A DNA stretch of 5,175 nt from Solirubrobacterales bacterium (GCA_025964075.1 JAOPZQ010000073.1:1-5175), one strand, 5' to 3'. Positions 1 through 4,710 are shown, counted from the stretch's first letter. The notes: generated by a model from the sequence alone, not told the origin. Program-made: numbers and translations.

Positions 1-300
1 GCCGCTGCACGCCGGCGAGCGGCGGGCCGGCATCCCGGCACGGCGTATGCGGCGCGGCTTGAGCGGGCGCCGCCGGATGTTGGTGAACGTCTCGCGGTAG
101 CCGTGGCGCCGAACATGGGCGCGGGCGGCCTCGTCGTCGCGGTGGACTTCGGCGGCGGACTGCTCGTGCAGGTCGGGTTCGGCGGCGGCCTCAGCGGCCC
201 AGTCCGGGAACAGGCGATCGAGGGCCGCGCCCAGCTGCTCGTGCTCTCGCTCGCGCCGCGCCTCTTCGGCCGTGAGCGAGCTACGCGACGCGCCCGGCAT
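1..300 (-). CDS. Unknown basic protein, partial (C-terminal end lies beyond the left edge)
   Basis: An uninterrupted minus-strand frame starts at an ATG (300-298) and shows 100 codons with no stop before the window ends. Third codon positions are mostly G or C. A GGAG Shine-Dalgarno (plus-strand ctcc, 309-312) lies 8 nt upstream and fixes the start. The visible N-terminal half is Glu/Ala/Arg-rich and probably helical (about residues 9-66: AEEARREREHEQLGAALDRL and onward), with an FPDW motif at 31-34. The last 35 visible residues become strongly basic (RRRPLKPRRIRR at 76-87), suggesting nucleic-acid binding, which is inference. I do not recognise a family. It is the last minus-strand gene in the window and lies about 260 bp downstream of the membrane-anchored gene, across a structured intergenic region, so it may be transcribed or attenuated separately. 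Confidence 0.72.
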   Translation of the reverse strand, partial: MPGASRSSLTAEEARREREHEQLGAALDRLFPDWAAEAAAEPDLHEQSAAEVHRDDEAARAHVRRHGYRETFTNIRRRPLKPRRIRRAGMPARRSPACSG

Positions 301-308
301 CCGCGTTA

Positions 309-312
309 CTCC
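309..312 (-). promoter_or_regulatory. Shine-Dalgarno GGAG for the left-edge gene
   Basis: GGAG on the minus strand sits 8 nt before the ATG at 300. It overlaps a start-stop triplet set (ATG GAG TAA, 314-306) that is probably incidental. A short perfect dyad, TTCAA-C-TTGAA, lies just upstream at 318-328. Confidence 0.55.
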
Positions 313-378
313 ATGACTTCAACTTGAACAACACGCGGCGCAGGGTATGGCCGTCACCGGACGTGATGAGTCGGGGCT

Positions 379-440
379 AAAAGCCGGGGGTGGGGGCGGC
401 CTGGGCTCAGAACCACGAACGCCGCCCCCGAAGGGACGGC
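379..440 (-). promoter_or_regulatory. Intergenic structured RNA: UUCG hairpin and a competing 9-bp stem (terminator or attenuator candidate)
   Basis: Read on the minus strand, 440-421 folds into an 8-bp stem (GCCGUCCC/GGGGCGGC, one G-U pair) capped by a UUCG tetraloop. The second arm plus one base (429-421, GGGGGCGGC) is also a perfect 9-bp complement of 400-392 (GCCGCCCCC) across a 20-nt loop. The two stems share an arm and exclude each other. A UUUU run follows at 382-379, about 9 nt after the second stem, which is too far for a classic intrinsic terminator. The structure lies between the stop of the 199-residue gene (561) and the ATG at 300. It could end the upstream transcript or attenuate the downstream gene. 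Chance pairing in such GC-rich DNA is a real alternative. Confidence 0.4.
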
Positions 441-560
441 GCCGCAGGTGTTGTGTCGAAGCTGCGAGGAGCAGCGGATCGGTTCAGAAACTACCCGATG
501 GCACGGCGGAGAATCCCGCGCGCATCCACGAGACGCCCGCGCCCGCTGCCCGGTCGGGGC

Positions 561-1160
561 CTACGCTGACGGCGCCGCCGGCACCTCGCTCGGCAGCCAT
601 CCCAGCTCAACCCGCAGCGAGGCGCCAACGAGATCGCTGATAACGACGTACTGCCCATTCAGGTCACGTAGCTGGGCTTCGAGACGTTTGAGGGCGTCAT
701 CAGCGCTCAGCTCTCGGAGGGCCACAGCGGAAAGCTCATGGCCCGTCACGTGCGCACGGAACTGCTCAGCCGCGCCCCTGAGCGCCGGGTCCAGCACCCT
801 CTCCTGGAGGCGTCGCGTCGCGACACCGATCTCATAGCTCTCGTTGCTCAACTCCTCGCCAACCTGCGTCAGCGTTCCGCTCTCCTTCAGCGTCTGCTGG
901 TCATGGAGGATCACCTTCGCGGTGCAGCGCACCATGCGTTGGAGCACGTCCTGGAGTTCCAACAGCGTTTGGCGCTGGAAGGCGTGGCGCTGCTCCTCCA
1001 GCCGTTCACTGACTGACGCTCGGCGCGCTATCGCCTCGCGGGCGGCCGCTCGCTCGTCACGAGCCCGGTCGTTCCGTCCGGCGAGCACGTAGCCCGCGAG
1101 TCCCGTCGCTGCGGGAACGACGAGGCCGACGAAGGCGAGCCAGTTGGGTACCGTCGTCAC
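561..1160 (-). CDS. Membrane-anchored helical/coiled-coil protein of unknown function
   Basis: The 199-residue product starts at GTG (1160). Residues 7-27 form one hydrophobic segment (WLAFVGLVVPAATGLAGYVLAG) followed directly by Arg/Asp-rich sequence, which fits an N-terminal signal anchor with a cytoplasmic C-terminus. Residues 30-75 are charged and helical, with a likely coiled coil around RASVSERLEEQRHAFQRQTLLELQDVLQ (split here: heptad-like from 47 to 75). Residues 110-175 hold two more amphipathic helices. Small actinobacterial proteins with one membrane helix then a coiled coil are common, but I cannot name this family and see no catalytic motif. No clear Shine-Dalgarno precedes the GTG. 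Instead CATACT lies exactly 6 nt upstream (1172-1167), the position expected of a -10 box for a leaderless mRNA. Hairpin-bearing intergenic DNA on both sides suggests a stand-alone transcription unit. Confidence 0.82.
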   Translation of the reverse strand: MTTVPNWLAFVGLVVPAATGLAGYVLAGRNDRARDERAAAREAIARRASVSERLEEQRHAFQRQTLLELQDVLQRMVRCTAKVILHDQQTLKESGTLTQVGEELSNESYEIGVATRRLQERVLDPALRGAAEQFRAHVTGHELSAVALRELSADDALKRLEAQLRDLNGQYVVISDLVGASLRVELGWLPSEVPAAPSA

Positions 1161-1166
1161 GAGGCG

Positions 1167-1172
1167 AGTATG
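1167..1172 (-). promoter_or_regulatory. Candidate -10 box (CATACT) for leaderless expression of the 199-residue gene
   Basis: CATACT shares four of six bases with TATAAT and is followed by 6 nt (CGCCTC) and then the GTG start. This spacing would put the transcription start at or next to the start codon. No -35 box is evident. Leaderless mRNAs are well known in actinobacteria; their use here is inference. Confidence 0.3.
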
Positions 1173-1323
1173 GGTGCCGCGTCGGACGATCGCGGGTCGG
1201 GAAAGCCGAAGATGCGACGAGGCCGAGCCCCGGTGATGGAGCCCGGCCCCCGCGAAACCAGCGGCGCTCTCGCCGCCGCGCTCAACCGTAGTGACGACAT
1301 CGGCGGGACTCGCTCGTCACCAG

Positions 1324-1354
1324 AGCGGGCAGCGGCAGCGGGTTATTGCCCGCT
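1324..1354. terminator. Hairpin pair sharing one arm, possible operon terminator
   Basis: AGCGGG at 1337-1342 pairs with CCCGCT at 1349-1354, plus a T-G pair, around a 4-nt loop. An alternative upstream arm, AGCGGGCA at 1324-1331, is a perfect 8-bp complement of TGCCCGCT at 1347-1354. The structure sits about 110 nt past the stop of the last gene of the five-gene operon. Neither strand has a U-tract after it, so intrinsic termination in the classic sense is not supported; a 3'-end or Rho-associated structure is possible. Confidence 0.35.
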
Positions 1355-1462
1355 AGCGCCCACCGCCCTGCTGCGATCCGCCGCCGACACCGGGCGATCG
1401 GACACTCTGACCGCACGCGGCTCGGGCGTGGGTTCCGTGCGCCGGAGGGCGGTGCTCGCCGG

Positions 1463-2116
1463 TCAGACCGCGCGGAGCTGCGGCCGGTCGGCCGGCGCCG
1501 CGAGCGCCCGCCAGAACGACACCGCGTCCTCCATGCTCAACTCGCCGCTCTCGGCCCGCGCCATCGTGTCGACCATTTCGTCCACGATCCGTCGCAGGAC
1601 CGACTCCGCGCGAACGAGCGAGAGATCCGAAGGGAGCTGACCAATCGCTCCCAGCAGCTCGATGTAGCTGCGCATCGCCTCGGCCGCTGCCTTCTTCGCG
1701 CCGAGCGCGACGTTCGGGTTGGTCGCCGAGTGCGCCCACGCCATGCTCTCGTAGTCGGCGACCAGGCGCCGGTACCAGCGCCCGACATCGACGATGATCT
1801 GCCTCGCGTCCGCCTCCAAGACGCTCGGCATCTCGCTAAAGCCCGTGACGATGCGCTGGACCGTTCTCTGCGTCACGTCGAACTCCTCGGCGACCTCCTT
1901 CGTGGTCGCGCCGGCGTGCACGCGCGCCAAGATCGCGGAGTCTCGAAGCGCTCGGCGATGCGGGCCGTCCCGGCCTGCTCGCGTGTCGCCGACCGCACCC
2001 GCCGCCTTCGCCTTCGCGCCCGCCTTGCTCGCGGTGCGCTTCTTCGCCGCGCCGCCCTTGGCGCGCGTCTGCGCGGCGGTGCGTTTCGGTGCGGTGCCTT
2101 GGGGCAAAAGCGACAA
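1463..2116 (-). CDS. Helix-turn-helix DNA-binding protein with a histone-H1-like Lys/Ala-rich N-terminal tail
   Basis: The 217-residue product is the last gene of the five-gene operon. It starts at TTG (2116-2114), one base after the stop of the preceding gene, so coupled translation is likely; no ATG or GTG is available near the N-terminus. Residues 9-40 are a low-complexity basic tail (PKRTAAQTRAK, then AAKKRTASKAGAKAKAAG) like those of H1-type or mycobacterial HupB-like nucleoid proteins. Residues 61-92 read as a helix-turn-helix (ARVHAGATTKEVAEEFDVTQ, then RTVQRIV), similar to resolvase or Trp-repressor-like HTH units. Residues 100-207 are predicted helical (ADARQIIVDVGRWYRRL; NPNVALGAKKAAAEAMRSY; ESVLRRIVDEMVDTM) and may oligomerise. 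HTH plus C-terminal helices also fits phage terminase small subunits, but no large subunit follows. It is a candidate regulator of its own operon. Confidence 0.82.
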   Translation of the reverse strand: MSLLPQGTAPKRTAAQTRAKGGAAKKRTASKAGAKAKAAGAVGDTRAGRDGPHRRALRDSAILARVHAGATTKEVAEEFDVTQRTVQRIVTGFSEMPSVLEADARQIIVDVGRWYRRLVADYESMAWAHSATNPNVALGAKKAAAEAMRSYIELLGAIGQLPSDLSLVRAESVLRRIVDEMVDTMARAESGELSMEDAVSFWRALAAPADRPQLRAV

Positions 2117-2117
2117 C

Positions 2118-2363
2118 CTATGTCGCGTGCGGCGGCGGCGCGCTCAGCCACTCCGCCCACGCCAGCAGGAACGTGGCGCATTTCTCGCGCTCGCTCGCGG
2201 CAAGCCTCATCGCCGAGCGCGCGAGCTGCGGTTCGCTCTCCTCGCACCGTGCGGCGATCGACTCAACGAGGTCCGCGCGCTGCTCGGCGTCTCGCGCGAA
2301 CATCAGCGCGATCTCCGCCGGCGTCATGTCGAGCAACGATCGCTCCGCCCTGACCGCGCTCAT
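2118..2363 (-). CDS. Small helical protein of unknown function, 81 residues
   Basis: The ATG at 2363 overlaps the TGA of the upstream gene in an ATGA junction (2360-2363), and GGTGG/GGTGA lies 6-10 nt before it, so the start is well supported. The product is almost entirely helical by composition. DMTPAEIALMFARDAEQRAD (12-31) begins with a TPAE helix cap, followed by LVESIAARCEE, SAMRLAASEREK and CATFLLAWAEWL. It has two cysteines (40 and 62), too few and too far apart for an obvious metal site. There is no signal peptide or membrane segment. Its stop is 1 bp before the TTG of the HTH gene, so the two are likely made together, and it could be a partner of that protein. I do not recognise the family. 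Confidence 0.75.
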   Translation of the reverse strand: MSAVRAERSLLDMTPAEIALMFARDAEQRADLVESIAARCEESEPQLARSAMRLAASEREKCATFLLAWAEWLSAPPPHAT

Positions 2364-2818
2364 CGGTTCACCACCGTCGCGGCGCAGCGCGAGCCGCCAT
2401 CGCCGACCGTGACGGGCGCGGCTGCCGGCGGGGCAGCGCGCCGAGCTTCGTCTCGTCCCGGCTCCCAGCGGCGTATGTCACGACGAGGCGGGGCTCCCTC
2501 CGCGTCGGTCAGCATGTCGTGCAGGATCACGACTGCGCGATCGCCCTCGGTCATCGGCTCGCGGTCGTAGGATCGTCGGAAGGCTTCCCGGCAGGCGTTG
2601 TCGAGGATCGCTCGCTGCGTGTCCAAGCGTTGTGTGCGATCAGTCGGCCAGCGCAGCGCAAGCGCGGGGGGCCGCCGGTCATTCGTGAGTACGGACCGCC
2701 CACCTCCGGCGACGACCAGGTGCCACGCCTCATCGAACGTGTAGCCCTGTCGCCTCGCCTCCGCGAGCAGGCCCACCAACTGCGTCTCGGGTGAGGGGTG
2801 TCGGCGCGGCGGCGCCAC
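2360..2818 (-). CDS. Protein of unknown function, 152 residues, with a conserved-looking WHLVVAGG...RWPTDR core
   Basis: The start is GTG (2818), 5 bp after the stop of the coiled-coil gene; no clear Shine-Dalgarno is seen, so reinitiation from the upstream gene is likely. Residues 10-40 form an amphipathic helix and turn (ETQLVGLLAEARRQGYTFDE then AWHLVVAGG). Next come a loop with LTNDRRPPALALRWPTDR (44-61) and two helices (65-84 TQRAILDNACREAFRRSYD region; 89-106 TEGDRAVVILHDMLTD). From about residue 107 the chain is Pro/Ala/Arg/Gly-rich and looks disordered. The well-ordered aromatic and proline positions in the first 105 residues suggest a compact domain, but I see no known catalytic signature. 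It ends in an ATGA overlap with the next gene. Confidence 0.8.
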   Translation of the reverse strand: MAPPRRHPSPETQLVGLLAEARRQGYTFDEAWHLVVAGGGRSVLTNDRRPPALALRWPTDRTQRLDTQRAILDNACREAFRRSYDREPMTEGDRAVVILHDMLTDAEGAPPRRDIRRWEPGRDEARRAAPPAAAPVTVGDGGSRCAATVVNR

Positions 2819-2823
2819 GAGCG

Positions 2824-3222
2824 TCAGCGGCGACCGACGAGCGCCGGATCGCCGCCCATCTCCGTGGCCGCCAGCCCGTAGATCTCAAGGACCCGTCGGG
2901 CCTCGTCCCGCGCGCCCTGGAGGGCCTGCAGGCGATCCATCGTTACCTCGCCCGACGCCAGCCGGCCAGCCGCCGCCTCAAGATCGAGCTGCGCATCCTC
3001 GGCGGCTCTGCGAGCCAGGGCCAGCTCGTGGTTTACCTCGAAGGCGCGTGCGCGGGTTTGTCGGTCGCGCTCCTCGCGCTCCCCGCGCTGGCGCTGTGCG
3101 CTCTCCTCGCGCTCGCGGCGTTCGCGCTCAGCCTCGGCGACGGCCTGCTCCGCATGACGCTGGCGCGCGGCCTTGCGCTCGCGCTCGCGCTGGGAGGGCG
3201 ACGGCGGGAACGCGCGCCTCAC
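2824..3222 (-). CDS. Highly charged coiled-coil protein, 132 residues
   Basis: The GTG start (3222) overlaps the upstream TGA in a GTGA junction (3219-3222), with GGAG 9 nt upstream (plus-strand ctcc, 3232-3235). Residues 10-60 are a nearly uninterrupted Arg/Glu/Gln/Ala helix (QRERERKAARQRHAEQAVAE, then AERERREREESAQRQRGERE). Residues 61-115 continue as a second, more heptad-like helix (FEVNHELALARRAAEDAQLD; MDRLQALQGARDEARRVLE). The last 20 residues are likely unstructured. No membrane segment or catalytic motif is present. The likely role is structural or scaffolding, perhaps bridging other products of the operon; this is inference. The antisense strand gives a spuriously Leu/Ala-rich, membrane-like reading frame, which is a composition artefact. 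Confidence 0.75.
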   Translation of the reverse strand: MRRAFPPSPSQRERERKAARQRHAEQAVAEAERERREREESAQRQRGEREERDRQTRARAFEVNHELALARRAAEDAQLDLEAAAGRLASGEVTMDRLQALQGARDEARRVLEIYGLAATEMGGDPALVGRR

Positions 3223-3797
3223 CGGCTCCCGCTCCGCCGCGACATCGCGAGCAGGCGAACCGCCAGACGCGCACGCTTACCCGCGTCGCCCGGCTCCTTC
3301 GTCGCCGCCGCGATCCGCTGCTCGGGAATCGGCTTGAGCGGGTGAACGCCCAGGTCGTCGTGCAGGCGGCCCGTGCTGCGGATCAGGTGCGTCGGGGCGA
3401 CGTATGCCGGCGCTGCGACCCGGCCCTCCTTCGCGAGCGAGGGCCAGTCGGGGATGCGGTCCAGATTTACCCCGATCTCCGCCGCCATCGAGGCGATGTC
3501 GTTCGCGGAGTGGCGCTCGTTTTGCGGGGTGAGCATCGACTCAGCGAGGGCGGGCATTCTCTCTCTCCAAAAGCTGGCGTTCGCGCGACGGTCCTCGCGC
3601 TCCGCGCAGCGGTCGCGCTCCTGCTCGTCCAGCTCGTCGGCCTCCATCACCACGTCAGCAGCCGCAGCTCGCAACGCGGCGAGATGCCGAACGGACCTGA
3701 CCCGGCCGCCGGCCGCCCATTCGCTCAGCAGCTTGTCGGCGGCCTCGAACGCGACCTCGGCGCGCGTGGCTTGTGGCGGTGCGGCCGGCAGGCTCAT
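3219..3797 (-). CDS. First gene of the five-gene operon: unknown protein, 192 residues
   Basis: The minus-strand frame is open back to 4139, but the ATG at 3797 is preferred. The extension would run antisense through the whole plus-strand gene at 3871-4077 and reads as low-quality, Cys/Ser/Arg-rich sequence. From 3797 the product begins MSLPAAPPQATRAEVAFEAA. Residues 12-78 are helical and end in an acidic/charged stretch (ADELDEQERDRCAEREDRR). Residues 79-165 look globular (FWRERMPALAESMLTPQNER; IGVNLDRIPDWPSLAKEGRV; HLIRSTGRLHDDLGVHPLKP). Residues 160-192 are basic and helical. No known motif is recognised. There is no Shine-Dalgarno; CATCAT lies 6 nt before the ATG, suggesting a leaderless promoter under the dyad at 3814-3830. 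Confidence 0.75.
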   Translation of the reverse strand: MSLPAAPPQATRAEVAFEAADKLLSEWAAGGRVRSVRHLAALRAAAADVVMEADELDEQERDRCAEREDRRANASFWRERMPALAESMLTPQNERHSANDIASMAAEIGVNLDRIPDWPSLAKEGRVAAPAYVAPTHLIRSTGRLHDDLGVHPLKPIPEQRIAAATKEPGDAGKRARLAVRLLAMSRRSGSR

Positions 3798-3803
3798 CGC
3801 CGC

Positions 3804-3809
3804 ATGATG
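3804..3809 (-). promoter_or_regulatory. Candidate -10 box (CATCAT) for the five-gene operon
   Basis: CATCAT matches TATAAT at four of six positions and lies 6 nt before the ATG at 3797, the same spacing as the candidate box of the 199-residue gene. Lack of a Shine-Dalgarno fits a leaderless transcript. No -35 box is recognisable. Confidence 0.3.
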
Positions 3810-3813
3810 GCAG

Positions 3814-3830
3814 CGCGTGCGGCGCACGCG
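3814..3830. promoter_or_regulatory. Operator-like dyad in the divergent promoter region
   Basis: CGCGTGC-GGC-GCACGCG is a perfect 7-bp inverted repeat with a 3-bp spacer. It lies in the 73-bp gap between the divergent starts at 3797 (minus) and 3871 (plus). It is 17-33 bp upstream of the minus-strand ATG and 41-57 bp upstream of the plus-strand GTG, so a bound protein could block or tune both promoters. The operon's own HTH protein is the nearest candidate, by inference only. Confidence 0.42.
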
Positions 3831-3858
3831 AAACGCCGTGCCGGGCCTCCCACGCCGA

Positions 3859-3866
3859 TAAGGTGA
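3859..3866 (+). promoter_or_regulatory. Shine-Dalgarno AAGGTGA or leaderless -10 box TAAGGT
   Basis: TAAGGTGA sits just before the GTG at 3871. AAGGTGA (3860-3866) is a good ribosome binding site with a short 4-nt spacer. TAAGGT (3859-3864) also matches the actinobacterial TANNNT -10 pattern and lies exactly 6 nt from the GTG, as expected for a leaderless mRNA. The sequence alone cannot decide between them. Confidence 0.45.
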
Positions 3867-3870
3867 AAGT

Positions 3871-4077
3871 GTGAAGACAAGGCAGGCGCATGACAGATCG
3901 ATCAAGCGGGAGATCCCGAAGGACGCGGTGATCGCCGTGCCGAACGAGCCGGCGGACTTCCTGAACCGGGGCAACGTCCAGTACCGCCGGCCATACGTGA
4001 CGCCCGAGGGCGTCAAAGTGGACCTCAACGAGCCCGGCCCGCTCGACGACGCGGCGCCGCCCGGCCCGCGCCCCTGA
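3871..4077 (+). CDS. Small unknown protein, 68 residues, divergent from the five-gene operon
   Basis: This is the only plus-strand gene I accept. It starts at GTG with AAGGTGA just upstream, and codon third positions are mostly G or C. The product opens with a basic stretch (KTRQAHDRSIKREIPKD), continues with a short mixed core (VIAVPNEPADFLNRGNVQYR, then RPYVTPEGVKVDLNEPG) that could form a few beta strands, and ends in a Pro/Gly/Ala-rich tail. There are no cysteines, no membrane segment and no known motif. It diverges from the operon across a 73-bp region with an operator-like dyad, and its stop is 3 bp from that of the convergent 150-residue gene. A regulatory or antitoxin-like role is conceivable from position alone but has no direct support. 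Confidence 0.7.
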   Translation: MKTRQAHDRSIKREIPKDAVIAVPNEPADFLNRGNVQYRRPYVTPEGVKVDLNEPGPLDDAAPPGPRP

Positions 4078-4080
4078 TCC

Positions 4081-4533
4081 TCACCCATCGCCGCCGTCCC
4101 CGCGCTCAGCACCCGCGCCGCCCCCACGGGTCCGCTCATACCAAGACTCGAACGCCAGCTCCAAGACGATCAGGGCGTTCTCATCGGCGGAGAGCGCGCG
4201 CGTCGCGTTCACGACCGCCGGCAGGTCGGGCTGATCGACTAGCGCCATGCGGAGCTGGCGAGCCGCGTCCAGCATCGCCGCATACGGCGCGGCAGGGTCG
4301 ACGAATGGATCGGCGACCGGCAGCTCCTCAGCATCGCCGGCCCGCGACTCGTCGAGGTCCGCCGCGCGGGCCTCCCCCTCTTGCAGCGCCGCGACTCCAA
4401 GCACCGCCGCCAGCAGCAGCTCGCCGGCGCCCTGGCGGTCCAGTTCGGCGATCGCCCCGCGCAGTGCTCCGAGGTCGGCGGCGAGCGCGACAAGCTCCCC
4501 GAGCCGCTTCGACACGTCGCCGGCGTCACCCAC
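4081..4533 (-). CDS. Helical protein of unknown function, 150 residues
   Basis: The frame is open to 4665, but the GTG at 4533 is preferred. It overlaps the stop of the upstream 58-residue gene by 8 bp (GTGGGTGA), and GGTGG lies a few bases before it. An earlier start would encode Gly/Arg-rich sequence that is just the upstream gene read in another frame. From 4533 the product is mainly helical: VSKRLGELVALAADLGALRG, ELLLAAVLGVAALQEGEARA, PYAAMLDAARQLRMALVDQP, and ENALIVLELAFESWYERTR. Residues 36-50 are hydrophobic but too short and Ala-rich to call a membrane span with confidence. An acidic linker (55-82) splits two helical halves, and the tail is Gly-rich (GGGAGAERGDGGDG). No family is recognised. 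It converges with the 68-residue gene with no room for a terminator between them. Confidence 0.72.
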   Translation of the reverse strand: MGDAGDVSKRLGELVALAADLGALRGAIAELDRQGAGELLLAAVLGVAALQEGEARAADLDESRAGDAEELPVADPFVDPAAPYAAMLDAARQLRMALVDQPDLPAVVNATRALSADENALIVLELAFESWYERTRGGGAGAERGDGGDG

Positions 4534-4702
4534 TTCGACCACCCGCCCGCGCCCACGCCCGGTCCAGCGTCTCGTGTTCTCGGCGGGCGCGATCCTCTCG
4601 CCTCCGGCGTCGCTTGCGGGGACGGGTCGGACGCAGATCGGCCCGCCGCCATTCCACCCTCCCATCTGCTGTTGTGATCTTCACGTCGCTGCTGTTCGGC
4701 AT
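4526..4702 (-). CDS. Small Arg-rich protein, 58 residues, with a strong ribosome binding site
   Basis: The frame is open far upstream, with another ATG at 4912. The ATG at 4702 is chosen because GGAGGAGG lies 8 nt before it, the best Shine-Dalgarno in the window. The product begins MPNSSDVKITTADGRVEWRR, a short segment that could form a beta hairpin (KITTADGRVEW). It then turns extremely basic (RPTRPRKRRRRREDRARREH, 26-43) and ends in a short helix. The Arg cluster suggests nucleic-acid binding or interaction with an acidic partner; the next gene's product has an acidic linker. Translation is coupled to that gene through an 8-bp overlap. The family is not recognised. Confidence 0.7.
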   Translation of the reverse strand: MPNSSDVKITTADGRVEWRRADLRPTRPRKRRRRREDRARREHETLDRAWARAGGRSG

Positions 4703-4710
4703 AGCTTGAC

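Larger units (their letters stand above)
1161..1462. other. Intergenic region, about 300 bp, with no convincing gene
   Basis: This stretch lies between the stop of the HTH gene (1463) and the GTG of the membrane-anchored gene (1160). Neither strand has a frame with coding-like composition and a plausible start; the plus-strand frame crossing it continues antisense into the HTH gene. It holds the hairpin at 1324-1354 and, at its left end, the presumed promoter of the 199-residue gene. Confidence 0.6.

Noticed and set aside
306..314. Minimal upstream reading frame ATG GAG TAA before the left-edge gene
   Set aside because: The GGAG inside it is better explained as the Shine-Dalgarno for ATG 300; a two-codon frame arises easily by chance.
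103..327. Plus-strand frame of 74 codons, Gly/Val-rich
   Set aside because: It is antisense to the minus-strand gene at 1-300, which has a Shine-Dalgarno and better third-position bias.
1170..1640. Plus-strand frame of 156 codons across the 1161-1462 gap
   Set aside because: No ribosome binding site, Ser/Arg/Ala-rich composition, and its second part is antisense to the C-terminus of the HTH gene.
1346..2353. Plus-strand open frame of 335 codons, the longest in the window
   Set aside because: It runs antisense to the HTH and 81-residue genes, is Arg/Ala/Leu/His-rich in the way antisense frames of GC-rich genes are, and has no supporting ribosome binding site.
2791..3345. Plus-strand frame with a Leu/Ala-rich, membrane-like stretch
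   Set aside because: It is the antisense of the Arg/Glu/Ala coiled-coil gene; complementary codons turn charged repeats into Leu/Ala/Ser, so the apparent membrane protein is an artefact.
3048..3866. Plus-strand open frame of 272 codons
   Set aside because: Antisense to the 132- and 192-residue genes, Arg-rich throughout, and in conflict with the clean -4 bp operon junction at 3219-3222.
3798..4139. N-terminal extension of the 192-residue protein back to 4139
   Set aside because: It would be fully antisense to the plus-strand gene at 3871-4077 and encodes low-quality sequence; the ATG at 3797 begins the coding-like part.
4534..4665. Longer start (4665) for the 150-residue protein
   Set aside because: The added residues are the 58-residue gene read in another frame; the GTG at 4533 gives a normal overlap and a nearby purine-rich site.
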